NCBI GenBank assembly: GCA_028283345.1
Contig: JAPOGE010000003.1
Span: 1 to 46,381 of the forward strand
Source: Candidatus Poseidoniales archaeon
Lineage (GTDB): Archaea > Thermoplasmatota > Poseidoniia > Poseidoniales > Poseidoniaceae
Length of the DNA: 46,381 nt
Reading direction: 5' to 3'
The notes below the pieces were generated by a model. It worked only from the letters and a program-made list of their open reading frames with translations. It made no database searches and was not told the origin of the DNA. The position numbers and the translations under genes are program-made. Below, piece by piece: positions 30,780 through 40,474 of this stretch; the stretch's first letter is position 1; each line of letters begins with the position of its first letter.

Positions 30780-31379
30780 TCAGTATGTCTCGTGCATCAA
30801 TTTATGAATCTTGTATGGTAATAAGGCCCGATTCACCGGCGTCACCTCAAGAATTCGGGCATCGTCGCGCCGACGAATATCTTGCAAAAGTGGGTGGCGA
30901 CTCTTTTTGTGCAGCGCCAGAATTGTCGGTTTGTCGACTTCAAGTGCCAAGCGTACCGCATCGACGAAGGCTTCAGATTCAACCGCGAATTTACCGATTT
31001 CATCGATAACAATCATCTCACATTCCTCATGGGCGAATTCGATTGCGGGAACGGCCACCCGTTCCAATTCTTCCAGATTGAGTCCATAACCGAGAACCCG
31101 TAAACGGGTGTCGATGTCTTTGTGGGCGATTATCCCCTCTTCTCCGGTGTTGATGTCGATACACTTGTAACCGACCCGCTCACCATTCTCGACCAAAGGT
31201 TCGGTACGCATTCCGCCGATGATATTGAATTCACTCAAATCACCTCCGCGTTGGAGAATCTCCGATTTACGCTCGGACATGAGCATATCCACCACCTTTT
31301 CCATTACCGCGCTTTTTCCACTTCGCGGCAGGCCGGTAATGCCTATTTTCGGATGAATTCCCATTTCCCAAACCCCCAC
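30780..31379 (-). CDS. NTPase, THEP1 family (nucleoside-triphosphatase)
   Basis: KIGITGLPRSGKSAVMEKVVDML (Walker A), CEMIVIDEIGKFAVESEAFVDAV (Walker B). Confidence 0.88.
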   Translation of the reverse strand: MGVWEMGIHPKIGITGLPRSGKSAVMEKVVDMLMSERKSEILQRGGDLSEFNIIGGMRTEPLVENGERVGYKCIDINTGEEGIIAHKDIDTRLRVLGYGLNLEELERVAVPAIEFAHEECEMIVIDEIGKFAVESEAFVDAVRLALEVDKPTILALHKKSRHPLLQDIRRRDDARILEVTPVNRALLPYKIHKLMHETY

Positions 31380-31484
31380 TTATCTTCGACTTCGAATACT
31401 AATCCTGTAAGAAGTATATGATAAAGGATACGGTATGTGGAAACAGCAACACTTGTTCCGGAAAAACCCTACAAAAAGAGCAAT

Positions 31485-33482
31485 TCAATTGCTTATTTCA
31501 GCCTTTACCTCCGGGAAATCCAGTGGTAACATCTCGAGCTCGTAGTTATTCACATTGTTATTGGCAGCCCACGCGCGCGCCCATTCATCCAACTTATCGT
31601 CGTTGAGACGAGCACATAGCCAAGTAAGACCATCGGTGAGGGAACCGTGCTCATCGGCAAGGCGTTCCCGTACGGTCTGAGGAATTTCGATGTGGTTGAC
31701 ACTATTACCCAGAACACACCCGCTGGGCATGACTACCCAGCGCAGGCGGCGTTGCTGATGGGCATTGACTATCGCTTGACAAGCCAGCCTGGGCTCGGCC
31801 GGAGATTTCATTTCCCCGGTCCAACGCGCCTGTTGCCGCTCATTCGCCCGTGAAGGGATTCCCTTCTCGAATGCAGGGTGGCGCAGACTGATTGCCCCTT
31901 CACCATCATCGGTGAAGTGCACCCCGCGAATGAAGGGAGTCCCCTTACCACCACCATTCCACGGCTTGATGTAAGAAGCATGGCTGGTCTGGTCGATTTC
32001 ACCGACCCTCACCTTGACGCTCTCGCCGTCAACGGTGAGTAATCCAAAAGGTTCCGTCAATCTAGGTTTGTATGACAGGTCGTCGACCGTGGTGAGTAGA
32101 TTTTGTCGTAGAAGTGGTGAGCGGGGAAGGCGGGGGACCCCCCATTCACCGCGGGTCCAGCGTTCCCAGCGATCGATATCCAGGGTCAGGGTGGGAACCT
32201 TGCTGGCGAAGCCCTTGCCATCAGAGCGAAGGTCGGTGCGGTCCATCGGGCCGATCATACACAATCCAGAAGTCGTTCCTTGGGCGATTACCGAGATGAC
32301 CACAACCCCTTGACTGATCCCGGAGAACAGGCAGTTGCCCTCGTCGAAGAACCAGATATTCTCCCACTCGTGTTTGCTTACCAGCAGTTGCCGCAGAGGC
32401 GAGCTACTCTGTTCACGTAGCAGGCTGTCGGGAACGATGATTCTCAAGCGCCCCTCCGGCATCAGAATCTGTAACCCACGCTCGATGAACAGGCGGTACA
32501 GGTTGACGTTGCCACGCATCGTCGAGAAGCGCTTTACCTCCCCGTCGCGCAGAGAGCGCAGTGCTTCACCCAATTCCTTGCGCAGACTACTGCCTTCCGG
32601 ATGACCGCGGAAGCGGTCCTTGATTCGCAACCAAGGCGGATTGGCAAAGAGAAGGCGAGGTCGGGCCGCGAACGGCCATTCACCTTGCAAGGTGTCAGCC
32701 ACCCGGACAACCCCATCAATTAATTTCACCGCTTCTTTACGGCCGAGTCTTCCTTCATCCCCATCATCGTCCAAGGTCGCAAGATTATAGCGTACCAGTT
32801 CCAGGAATATCCGTTGCTTGGTTATGTCGACAACCAGTGGCGATACATCACACAACTGCAGATTACGTAGAAGTAGACGGGTATCATCGAGGCGAATCTC
32901 GCCACTCCATTTCTTACTGATGGCTGAATGTTGCTTTAGAATTCGTGCCGCGAAAAGTCCACCACCCGTAGCCGGGTCAGCCATCGGTAGCAGGACTCCA
33001 CTTCTGGTACGAACACCATTCTCGACATCTTCCAGAGCCGCAGCGTCAGATTCAGGAGCAACATCATTTTTCAGGTGGGCGAGATTGAGCAAGGCGATTT
33101 GTTGGCGGAAGCCAGGGGGGAGGGCATCTAGTGGTAGAACGGGAGTGTCTTCCTCCTCCTCGATCTCCTCTTGCACCGCCTCGATCAGTTCAGAGATGAT
33201 GATTGAGTCCGCCAACTTCGGCGGGGTCGGATGGGCGCCTCTAGGGCTACGGCCATCGAGCTCGGCGTCGTGTCGAGCCAGCAGGTGGTCAAGCACATTC
33301 CCGGGGTCGGTAAGAAGGGTTGCTGGTAGTGTCGGCCAGTCTTCGGGGAGGTGGGCTGCGACAGGTATTTTCTTGCGTAGGGATTGTTCCCAAGCAGACA
33401 ACCAAATTTGTATCTGTTCAGGCCGGTCATCAATCACGCGGTCGAGTCTGGCATACCATCCACTTACCCCATCATGTCTCAT
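31485..33482 (-). CDS. N6-adenine DNA methyltransferase-like protein (Eco57I/TaqI-type fold) without an evident nuclease domain
   Basis: Motif I MADPATGGGLFAARIL; motif IV RLLFANPPWLRIKDRF; GRLRIIVPDSLLREQSSSPLRQLL; C-terminal region resembling a TaqI-like specificity domain. Confidence 0.82.
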   Translation of the reverse strand: MRHDGVSGWYARLDRVIDDRPEQIQIWLSAWEQSLRKKIPVAAHLPEDWPTLPATLLTDPGNVLDHLLARHDAELDGRSPRGAHPTPPKLADSIIISELIEAVQEEIEEEEDTPVLPLDALPPGFRQQIALLNLAHLKNDVAPESDAAALEDVENGVRTRSGVLLPMADPATGGGLFAARILKQHSAISKKWSGEIRLDDTRLLLRNLQLCDVSPLVVDITKQRIFLELVRYNLATLDDDGDEGRLGRKEAVKLIDGVVRVADTLQGEWPFAARPRLLFANPPWLRIKDRFRGHPEGSSLRKELGEALRSLRDGEVKRFSTMRGNVNLYRLFIERGLQILMPEGRLRIIVPDSLLREQSSSPLRQLLVSKHEWENIWFFDEGNCLFSGISQGVVVISVIAQGTTSGLCMIGPMDRTDLRSDGKGFASKVPTLTLDIDRWERWTRGEWGVPRLPRSPLLRQNLLTTVDDLSYKPRLTEPFGLLTVDGESVKVRVGEIDQTSHASYIKPWNGGGKGTPFIRGVHFTDDGEGAISLRHPAFEKGIPSRANERQQARWTGEMKSPAEPRLACQAIVNAHQQRRLRWVVMPSGCVLGNSVNHIEIPQTVRERLADEHGSLTDGLTWLCARLNDDKLDEWARAWAANNNVNNYELEMLPLDFPEVKAEISN

Positions 33483-33580
33483 TGCCGTCCCCGTTCAAGA
33501 TGGAGAGGCCATTGCATATGAATACCTACGGCGCGTATGCGCAGCCCCGAAAAACATGCACCACCGAGGAGGAAAAAACC

Positions 33581-34036
33581 TCAGTTATCCAGAACCGATT
33601 CATCGCCCAGAATCGGCGATGAAACCAATTCTCTACCATGCGCAGATTGCCGCCATTGGGTAGACACCCATTCGATAAGTTGGTCGATTACGATTTCATC
33701 CAATCCAGATTTTTTGTGCACCTCTGCCAAGATTGATAATTCCCTTGCATCATAGTCGCCATCACACGCGGCAATTAAGAAACCATCGCGCAAAGTCAGA
33801 CGCGCGGTAGCCTCATCCAAGCGACCGAGGAGGTCATCTCGGTTTGGCGGATTTGCCAGTAATTGGCGCATCTGACTACGTGATTCCGGGTGCACCAAGG
33901 CCCGCCCCATCGCCTGCTCCAACGCCGACACCTCTTCACGAACCAATTCACCATCGGCCGAACATATCAATGCCAATATAGAAATGTAGAGGCGCTTCTG
34001 CTCCTCGCCGAGGTTATCGACCGCGTCGGGCAGCAT
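33581..34036 (-). CDS. TerB-like domain protein (copy 2)
   Basis: LYISILALICSADGELVREEVSALEQAMG...LTLRDGFLIAACDGDYDARELSILAEVHKKSGL. Confidence 0.65.
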   Translation of the reverse strand: MLPDAVDNLGEEQKRLYISILALICSADGELVREEVSALEQAMGRALVHPESRSQMRQLLANPPNRDDLLGRLDEATARLTLRDGFLIAACDGDYDARELSILAEVHKKSGLDEIVIDQLIEWVSTQWRQSAHGRELVSSPILGDESVLDN

Positions 34037-34044
34037 GACAATCC

Positions 34045-34470
34045 TCAGAGTTCGTTCAGTAACTCAAAACCGGCTTGCATCCAGTTATACCCATCGCGTA
34101 CCCAAGCGAGCATCCGATTGATAGCTCCATCTTCAAGGTCGAGAAGGCTGGCCAATTCTCTGAGGGCTTCCATCTCGGAATCATCAACGGTTCCATCGGC
34201 GGCACTCATCAGCACCGCATCTCGGAATGCCAACCTACCACCCTCGGGACTCAGTTTAGATAGCGATTCGGCAAGAGGCGGTGGAGATTTCAGTGAAACC
34301 CGCACTTCCTTACGCTGACTGGGAGAAAGAAGCGCGGTTCCCAGACGCTGTTCAAACATTGCCATTTCCTCAATCGTCACTTCATTGTCTACTCGGCTCA
34401 TGTATGCCAGAACCTTGGCATAGGCGAAGCGCTCGACTTGGGGTAACTTGTGCAGGGTATCGGGTAGCAT
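34045..34470 (-). CDS. TerB-like domain protein (copy 1), tandem paralog
   Basis: FAYAKVLAYMSRVDNEVTIEEMAMFEQRLG...LAFRDAVLMSAADGTVDDSEMEALRELASLLDL; same length and MLPD... start as its neighbour. Confidence 0.65.
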   Translation of the reverse strand: MLPDTLHKLPQVERFAYAKVLAYMSRVDNEVTIEEMAMFEQRLGTALLSPSQRKEVRVSLKSPPPLAESLSKLSPEGGRLAFRDAVLMSAADGTVDDSEMEALRELASLLDLEDGAINRMLAWVRDGYNWMQAGFELLNEL

Positions 34471-34562
34471 GTCTCACCACATACAGCCGCGCCTCAAGAG
34501 ACTATCGCTATTCACCAATCGAAAGTAAATTCATCCCCAGGTGACCTTGCGAGTGAACTAAT

Positions 34563-35387
34563 TCAGTCGTCGGCGGTTTCGACATCACTGGGCTTACCGG
34601 TAAGAATTGTACGCAGTCTAGCATTATCGCGCTGAATGGCCGCCATCCAATCGTACTTCACACCCAACTCCTCTGCCAATACCCCCAAGGCCACCGAGTC
34701 TTTGGGCAAGCACTTACCTCCAAATCCTCGATTCAGGCCGAAGATGGGGTCGAGGTGTGATTTGCCTATCGGCTGTGCCTGTTGGGCGGTGATGATATCA
34801 CTTATCGCATACCAATCCTCGCCCAGCGCTTCGCAGATATCGTATAATTGGTTGGCGAATATCACCTTCATGGCATAGAAGGTATTTTTCGTATACTTCA
34901 CCAATTCGGCTTGGGTGGGAGTGACGTGGAAACACTGGTCCCGCCGCAGGACTCCCGCTTCCCGGTGTTGTTGAAATACTCTCTCAGCCAAGTCGGGGTG
35001 ATGCGTGCCACAAACCAGAATGTCCTGATTTCCAAAGTCCTCCAGATGTCTGCGCTCGACTAGAAATTCTGGTGAATAAGCTATTTTCAATGCTGGATAT
35101 CCAAGGTGATATGATTGGGTGGTGCCGGGAATGACAGTGCTCTTTATCACCGCAGAAAATCCATCGGGTAATTCATCGAGCACGCTCTCGACAATTCTGG
35201 TATCACAGGCTCCGGTCTCGGGATGGGGTGGGGTCGGCACCGCGATGTAGGCCATATCGACATTATCGGTAACGTCACAGAGGGTGGTGCCGCGCACCGG
35301 GTCGTGGATGAACAATTCATGGTGGTCACTAAAGTGGTGTTCAATCGCTCCTCCGACGATTCCAGCACCGATTATTCCAACTTTCAC
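34563..35387 (-). CDS. UDP-glucose/GDP-mannose 6-dehydrogenase family protein, short form
   Basis: [82 protein letters not shown] (catalytic Cys); ends soon after. Confidence 0.85.
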   Translation of the reverse strand: MKVGIIGAGIVGGAIEHHFSDHHELFIHDPVRGTTLCDVTDNVDMAYIAVPTPPHPETGACDTRIVESVLDELPDGFSAVIKSTVIPGTTQSYHLGYPALKIAYSPEFLVERRHLEDFGNQDILVCGTHHPDLAERVFQQHREAGVLRRDQCFHVTPTQAELVKYTKNTFYAMKVIFANQLYDICEALGEDWYAISDIITAQQAQPIGKSHLDPIFGLNRGFGGKCLPKDSVALGVLAEELGVKYDWMAAIQRDNARLRTILTGKPSDVETADD

Positions 35388-35421
35388 CGAAATTCCCCCT
35401 TACCCTACATCCCATCGTTTC

Positions 35422-36198
35422 TCAAGAATCCAAGTCCGCATCGCCTTCCCGAAAGTTGCACGGTTCAGGATTCAGCAGACCATCCTTTGCCATTTTTGCC
35501 GCCGCTAACAGCGCGTCGGGAGTGCCACAATCGAGCCAGGTTTCATCCTCGAGAATTCGTAATTCCGCCGACCCATCTTCGACATATAGACGATTGACAT
35601 CGGTGATTGAGATCTCGCCCTCTTTCTCGTCCACCACCCGGTCCAAAAAATGCCAAAAGCGCTCATCGTAAAGGTATATTCCGCCGATGGCGATATTTGA
35701 GGGGGGGTCGACAGGCTTTTCGACGATATCTGACAAGACGCCATCCTCATTCAATATCGCTACCCCGAAGCATTGTGGATTTTTGACTTCCCGGGCCAGT
35801 AATACACAGCCGGGGGGCTTTTCTGAATTGCGAAACCTCTCGGCATCGGCGAAGATTTCTGCGGTGGTGATATTATCGGAGAAGTAGATCAGCAGGCGAC
35901 AATCCTGCGTGTGTGGTCGAGCCAGATTCAGAGCATGTTGAACCCCTTTCGGCTGTTCTTCGATGACATAGTGAATGTTCTCACCTTCAAGCCCGCTCCC
36001 GACGTGCTGGGCGATCTGGCCGATGAAACGGTTGCCGATGATGGTGATGTCGGTGATTCCGGCCCGGCGAATCGTGCCCAGGGCATAATCGATCACTGGT
36101 CGACGATGTAATGGTAGCAATGTTTTATGGGTATAACGGGTGAATGGATACAACCTCGAGCCATGGCCGCCGGCCACTATTATCGCCTTTATCCGCAT
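35422..36198 (-). CDS. Sugar-1-phosphate nucleotidylyltransferase (RfbA/GlmU-N-like)
   Basis: KAIIVAGGHGSRLYPFTRYTHKTLLPLHRRPVIDYALGTI...YFSDNITTAEIF; start reset to ATG at 36198. Confidence 0.9.
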   Translation of the reverse strand: MRIKAIIVAGGHGSRLYPFTRYTHKTLLPLHRRPVIDYALGTIRRAGITDITIIGNRFIGQIAQHVGSGLEGENIHYVIEEQPKGVQHALNLARPHTQDCRLLIYFSDNITTAEIFADAERFRNSEKPPGCVLLAREVKNPQCFGVAILNEDGVLSDIVEKPVDPPSNIAIGGIYLYDERFWHFLDRVVDEKEGEISITDVNRLYVEDGSAELRILEDETWLDCGTPDALLAAAKMAKDGLLNPEPCNFREGDADLDS

Positions 36199-36262
36199 CT
36201 TATCCGAAGCGTGGCGCAAGGTACTACTTCTTGAGATTCACCCTAGATCAGAAAAGTCCCGA

Positions 36263-37003
36263 TTACTCTTCCTCAGAGATACCTCCGGTCAATCTTAGCA
36301 TCGCTCCTTCATCCGCAGTCCGCTCGAAATGACCTTCTCTCACCAAGTCACCCAGGCGCTCAACCCCCGCTTCAATCATCTCAGGGTCGTTTAACTCAGC
36401 CGCTTCCCATCTCCGTTGCGCCTGCACCGCGGCGAGATCATCTGCAGTAGCGACCATTATCTCGCCCTTGGTCAATTCTCCTTCCATCCCCTCATATTTT
36501 TTACCATGGCGAATCGCATCTCGACGCAGCATCCGCTTCGACATCTCCGAATCACTTCGTCCCCAATCGGGTCCCTTCAGGTCGTCGCCTCTGGTGACAT
36601 ACATTGCCGCTCCAGTGGTTTCATCGAAATCTTTGGCGAGTTTTCCGGCACGGTTATTTTCAACCAATTCAATAATCCATTCCAGGTCCATCGCTTCTTC
36701 TTCATCCCACGCGATATCGATGCTATCGAGTAGTGAGATGACCTTCCGACGGTGATAGGACTGAATTGAAATGATAAGAAAGACACAGACGATGATTCCG
36801 ATTGCACTGGAGATATGGAAGGAGATTAATTCGTCACCCTTGAAAACGTTGAGAAAAATCGCGGTGATTGGGAATAGGGCGGTTACCCCGCCACATACCG
36901 CCAGCACCGAGGTCATATTATTGGTTAAATTATACGACCTTTCAATCTGCATCGCCACGTTCGGGGAGGCATCGTTTGGTGAAGCCTCAGCCAATTCCCC
37001 CAT
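36263..37003 (-). CDS. Two-TM membrane protein of unknown function
   Basis: Hydrophobic SVLAVCGGVTALFPITAIFLNVF and ISSAIGIIVCVFLIISI followed by a charged C-terminal domain. Confidence 0.6.
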   Translation of the reverse strand: MGELAEASPNDASPNVAMQIERSYNLTNNMTSVLAVCGGVTALFPITAIFLNVFKGDELISFHISSAIGIIVCVFLIISIQSYHRRKVISLLDSIDIAWDEEEAMDLEWIIELVENNRAGKLAKDFDETTGAAMYVTRGDDLKGPDWGRSDSEMSKRMLRRDAIRHGKKYEGMEGELTKGEIMVATADDLAAVQAQRRWEAAELNDPEMIEAGVERLGDLVREGHFERTADEGAMLRLTGGISEEE

Positions 37004-37131
37004 ACCCCCTCCAATATCATCTATGATGAGAAGGTTGCTAGGGTAATCCCCTCACCCCGACATCCTACATTTGATGTAAATCGGTCGGACAAACACACCG
37101 TTCCATGGCCGAATCATGCTTTACCCGCTCA

Positions 37132-37371
37132 TCATTCATCCGGGCGCGGTTTGACAATGGCCAGCAATGCTACTCCAGCCCAGATTATCGATAGGACGAC
37201 GAACGGCCATTCTCCGGTGTCGTAGGCCCGGGCACCGAGCAGAATTTGGCCGACCGCCATGCTGGTGAGATAAACCACGGAGCGACTTGAGACGTGGCCG
37301 CGGGTTTCCAAAGAGAAAGCGATGACCACCATGCCCATACCGAAATAGGCACCGAGCATCGTCCAATCCAT
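37132..37371 (-). CDS. Small 3-TM membrane protein
   Basis: MLGAYFGMGMVVIAFSLE..., YLTSMAVGQILLGARAY..., FVVLSIIWAGVALLAIVKPRP. Confidence 0.55.
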   Translation of the reverse strand: MDWTMLGAYFGMGMVVIAFSLETRGHVSSRSVVYLTSMAVGQILLGARAYDTGEWPFVVLSIIWAGVALLAIVKPRPDE

Positions 37372-37489
37372 ATTCCCACCTGACGGATGATGGGCCGGTC
37401 CTGATGTCTATTTGAAGAATTGCCAGCAATTCACCCATAACTATTGTTGCCACAGCCAATCATTCCCAACCAGGCAACCCCCTTAGAGA

Positions 37490-38131
37490 CTATTTCTCAG
37501 CGATGAAGCAGTTGTCATCGACCTCGTGAATCTCACCTTGCATCAGCAGATGGTCGAGCGCCTCTTCGATTTCTTCCTCGCTTATCTTGCGCGCAAGGAG
37601 GGTCTCTGCGATCATCTCCAGAGGGGCCGAATCCCTACCTTTGCCGATGATTCGGTGGATTTCAAATAGGATTGATTGGGCGGTTATCGCCAGAAACGGG
37701 TCATCGCTGGGCTCGCCCGGCAACAGGGCGGTCAGATAACTGGCGGGGTGCGGCTCAAGTTCGTCCTCATCGGTTTGGTGAAGATGATTTTGCTTCTGGT
37801 TGTTGGCCCGGCTGCGCTCAACGATATCAAAGCAATCAAACAGATTCCGCTGCTCCCTTCCATCCCCACCAACCTCATCGGCTACCTCGAGTCGCTGTGC
37901 CAGCGACTCGATTCTGAATAAGCGTTGTTCGGCCTGTAATCGGGCGCGCTGCAAATCAATGTCGAGAATCTCTAAATCACCCTCGGCTTTTTCCTGCAAC
38001 CAATCATCAATACACCAATTCGCATCGATTCCAATCATCACATCAGCTAATCGTCGTACCGCCTCTGGGAGGTCGGTGAAGCGGGCTTCCGCTTCGTTTC
38101 CTTCCGAACTATTGTCGTCTCTCACGAACAA
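37490..38131 (-). CDS. Hypothetical protein with possible C-terminal winged-helix domain
   Basis: ORF; C-terminal AETLLARKISEEEIEEALDHLLMQGEIHEVDDNCFIAEK looks like a wHTH. Confidence 0.5.
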   Translation of the reverse strand: MFVRDDNSSEGNEAEARFTDLPEAVRRLADVMIGIDANWCIDDWLQEKAEGDLEILDIDLQRARLQAEQRLFRIESLAQRLEVADEVGGDGREQRNLFDCFDIVERSRANNQKQNHLHQTDEDELEPHPASYLTALLPGEPSDDPFLAITAQSILFEIHRIIGKGRDSAPLEMIAETLLARKISEEEIEEALDHLLMQGEIHEVDDNCFIAEK

Positions 38132-38269
38132 CCTACCTACTGGTGACGGTGTAAGAACCCTACCCCACTAGGGCAACCTTTACTTCCATTGCAACTATAC
38201 TTTCAGTAGGCCGGAAGTACGGCTTTTCAGGTTCCATTGGAAGCAGACCCCAACAGTCCTCCGCCGATA

Positions 38270-38415
38270 GAGGTGAGCACCGGACTGAGGAGCTAATGAC
38301 GAGGGAAGTGCGAAGTGTAGTTACAGGCAGTTCTCCCAGAAGGTGAGCACCGGACAGCCAGATTGAAGGAAGTGCGAAGTATAGTAAGAAGCAGTAATCC
38401 TGAGACGAGAGCACC
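38270..38415 (+). repeat. Tandem imperfect repeat (about 2.5 units of 64-70 nt): GGTGAGCACCGGAC...GGAAGTGCGAAGTRTAGT...AGCAGT...
   Basis: Units at 38271 and 38341 share ggtgagcaccggac, ggaagtgcgaagt(g/a)tagt and agcagt; partial third unit acgagagcacc near 38405. Confidence 0.85.
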
Positions 38416-38505
38416 ACAACCCGAGGATTAATTCATAGGTGTGTGCTGTGAATGAAGTATCTGCATGACGGTCGCGTTCATGTAGGGGGTTTCGGTCGAG
38501 GCAGC

Positions 38506-39684
38506 ATGGTCGACTACCGCATCACCGTACTTCCCGGCGACGGAACCGGCAGAGAGGTCATGGCCGAGGCGGTGCGAATACTCGATGCGATTTCGCAAAG
38601 CACAAATCTCGGATTTGATAAAACCGTCATTCAATGTGGCGGACAACATTTTCTTCAGACCGGCGAGGTCTGGGCTGAAGGCTCCTATGCGGTATGTCGC
38701 GATGACTCCGATGCCATTCTACTCGGTGCAATTGGCTGGCCCGGGGCGCAACTTGAGAATGGTGATATGGCTGGGGGTGAAGTGATTCTGGGTCTGCGCT
38801 CTGGTCTAGACCTCTTTGCGAACATCCGGCCGATAAAACTCTACGAGGGAGTGAAACACAAGATTCATGGCAATTTTTCTCAACAGTGGGATCCTGACAA
38901 GGTCGATCTAGTCGTGCTGAGGGAGAATACCGAGGGGTTGTACCACAGCCTCCTCTGCCGTTCAGCCGCCGCCGCTCAGGGCTTGGAGGAATATGAACCT
39001 CCGGAGCTTGAATTTCCCGGGCTTCATGGCGAGGTGGCGTGGGACCCCCGGCCGATTTCCAAATTCGGCAGTCGTCGTCTGATCGATGCCGGATTCCGCT
39101 TGGCCGGGCGCCGCAATGGCAATCCCGCCGGTGAGACGGTGGTGCATTGTGTCGACAAGAGCAACGTGACCAGAGGTTGCCAATTATTCCGCAAGACCTT
39201 CCATGAGGTTGCTTCAACCTACCCTGAAATCAATGCTGAGCACGCTTATATCGATGCCTTCACCATGTGGTTGGTGCGTAATCCCGAGTGGTTCGACGTA
39301 GTGGTCACGACGAATATGTTCGGCGACATCGTCACCGATCTCGGCAGTGTTCTACAGGGGGGTATGGGTATGGCAGCCAGCGCCAATGTCGGCGACGAGC
39401 ATGGTATGTTTGAGCCGGTGCACGGCTCAGCACCCAAGTACGCCGGACAGAACAAGGTCAACCCGATTGCATCAATTCTCTCGGTGCAGCAGATGCTCGG
39501 CTGGCTCGGCCGGAGAAAGAATGACGAAGCCCTGAACAATGCTTCAAGGGTTGTTGACCAAGCTGTGGCCGAACACCTGATCGAGGGTAAGCAGGTCACC
39601 TACGACCTGGGTGGTAGTTCGACCACCGAGGCGGTCGGGGTTGCTATCGCAGAGCGGGTCAGGTCTATCCTTTCAGAGCAATAG
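38506..39684 (+). CDS. Isocitrate/isopropylmalate dehydrogenase family protein
   Basis: [80 protein letters not shown]...[26 protein letters not shown]; start reset to ATG at 38506. Confidence 0.92.
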   Translation: MVDYRITVLPGDGTGREVMAEAVRILDAISQSTNLGFDKTVIQCGGQHFLQTGEVWAEGSYAVCRDDSDAILLGAIGWPGAQLENGDMAGGEVILGLRSGLDLFANIRPIKLYEGVKHKIHGNFSQQWDPDKVDLVVLRENTEGLYHSLLCRSAAAAQGLEEYEPPELEFPGLHGEVAWDPRPISKFGSRRLIDAGFRLAGRRNGNPAGETVVHCVDKSNVTRGCQLFRKTFHEVASTYPEINAEHAYIDAFTMWLVRNPEWFDVVVTTNMFGDIVTDLGSVLQGGMGMAASANVGDEHGMFEPVHGSAPKYAGQNKVNPIASILSVQQMLGWLGRRKNDEALNNASRVVDQAVAEHLIEGKQVTYDLGGSSTTEAVGVAIAERVRSILSEQ

Positions 39685-39718
39685 TCCGATAACTCACTAA
39701 ACCTTCTCGATTTGTTCG

Positions 39719-40474
39719 ATGCCGATGGCAATCAGGGTCGAGGGTCTGGTTCGCGGCTACGGGCGGGGCAAGAAGCGGATTGAAGTTCTGCAGGATTACT
39801 CGATGCGGGTTGAGCGCGGCGAGATTTACGGTTTACTCGGCCCCTCCGGTTGCGGTAAGACAACGATGCTCAAGGTGATTCTAGGAAGACTTCGACCCGA
39901 GGCCGGCAGCGTCGCGGTGCTCGGAGCAGAAGTTGGCACCACCGAATGTACGGTCCCGGGCTCTGCGGTTGGCTATTCACCACAGGAAATCGCACTCTAT
40001 GAAGACCTCACCATCGCTGAGACCCTGCTTTTTCACGGTCGCCTACAGCAGATGTTACCACAGCAGATTGCCGAACGCCAAGAGTGGTTGATAGAATTTC
40101 TCGACCTACCCCCGGCAGGTCGCCAAGTCGGTAAATTATCGGGAGGACAGAAGCGCCGGACCTCGCTTGCAGTTGCGCTTCTGCATCAACCTGAACTGCT
40201 ACTTCTGGATGAACCGACGGTCGGCGTCGACCCTGAACTGAGATATCGAATCTGGCAGCATCTGCGCGAGATTGCCGATGCCGGCACAACCGTCATCATC
40301 ACCACCCATTACATCGATGAGGCCAGCCAGGCCGATTGTGTCGGCCTGATGCGAGATGGCGTATTACTCGCCGAAGGACGGCCACAGGAATTGATGGTGC
40401 AATATGGTCATACTTCACTGGAGGAGACCTTCCTCCACCTATGTCGCCGTAGTAATGTGAAGGAGGTGGAATAA
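39719..40474 (+). CDS. ABC transporter ATP-binding protein
   Basis: Walker A GPSGCGKTT, signature GKLSGGQKRRTSLAVALLHQPELLLLDEPTVGVDP, H-loop TTHYIDEA. Confidence 0.96.
   Translation: MPMAIRVEGLVRGYGRGKKRIEVLQDYSMRVERGEIYGLLGPSGCGKTTMLKVILGRLRPEAGSVAVLGAEVGTTECTVPGSAVGYSPQEIALYEDLTIAETLLFHGRLQQMLPQQIAERQEWLIEFLDLPPAGRQVGKLSGGQKRRTSLAVALLHQPELLLLDEPTVGVDPELRYRIWQHLREIADAGTTVIITTHYIDEASQADCVGLMRDGVLLAEGRPQELMVQYGHTSLEETFLHLCRRSNVKEVE

Noticed and set aside
38270-38415. CRISPR array
   Set aside because: Only about 2.5 imperfect units with conserved blocks at both ends and in the middle; no uniform short repeat/spacer pattern and no cas genes.
38160-38417. 85-aa antisense ORF in the repeat-rich intergenic region
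   Set aside because: Covers the tandem repeat, has no motif and appears fortuitous.
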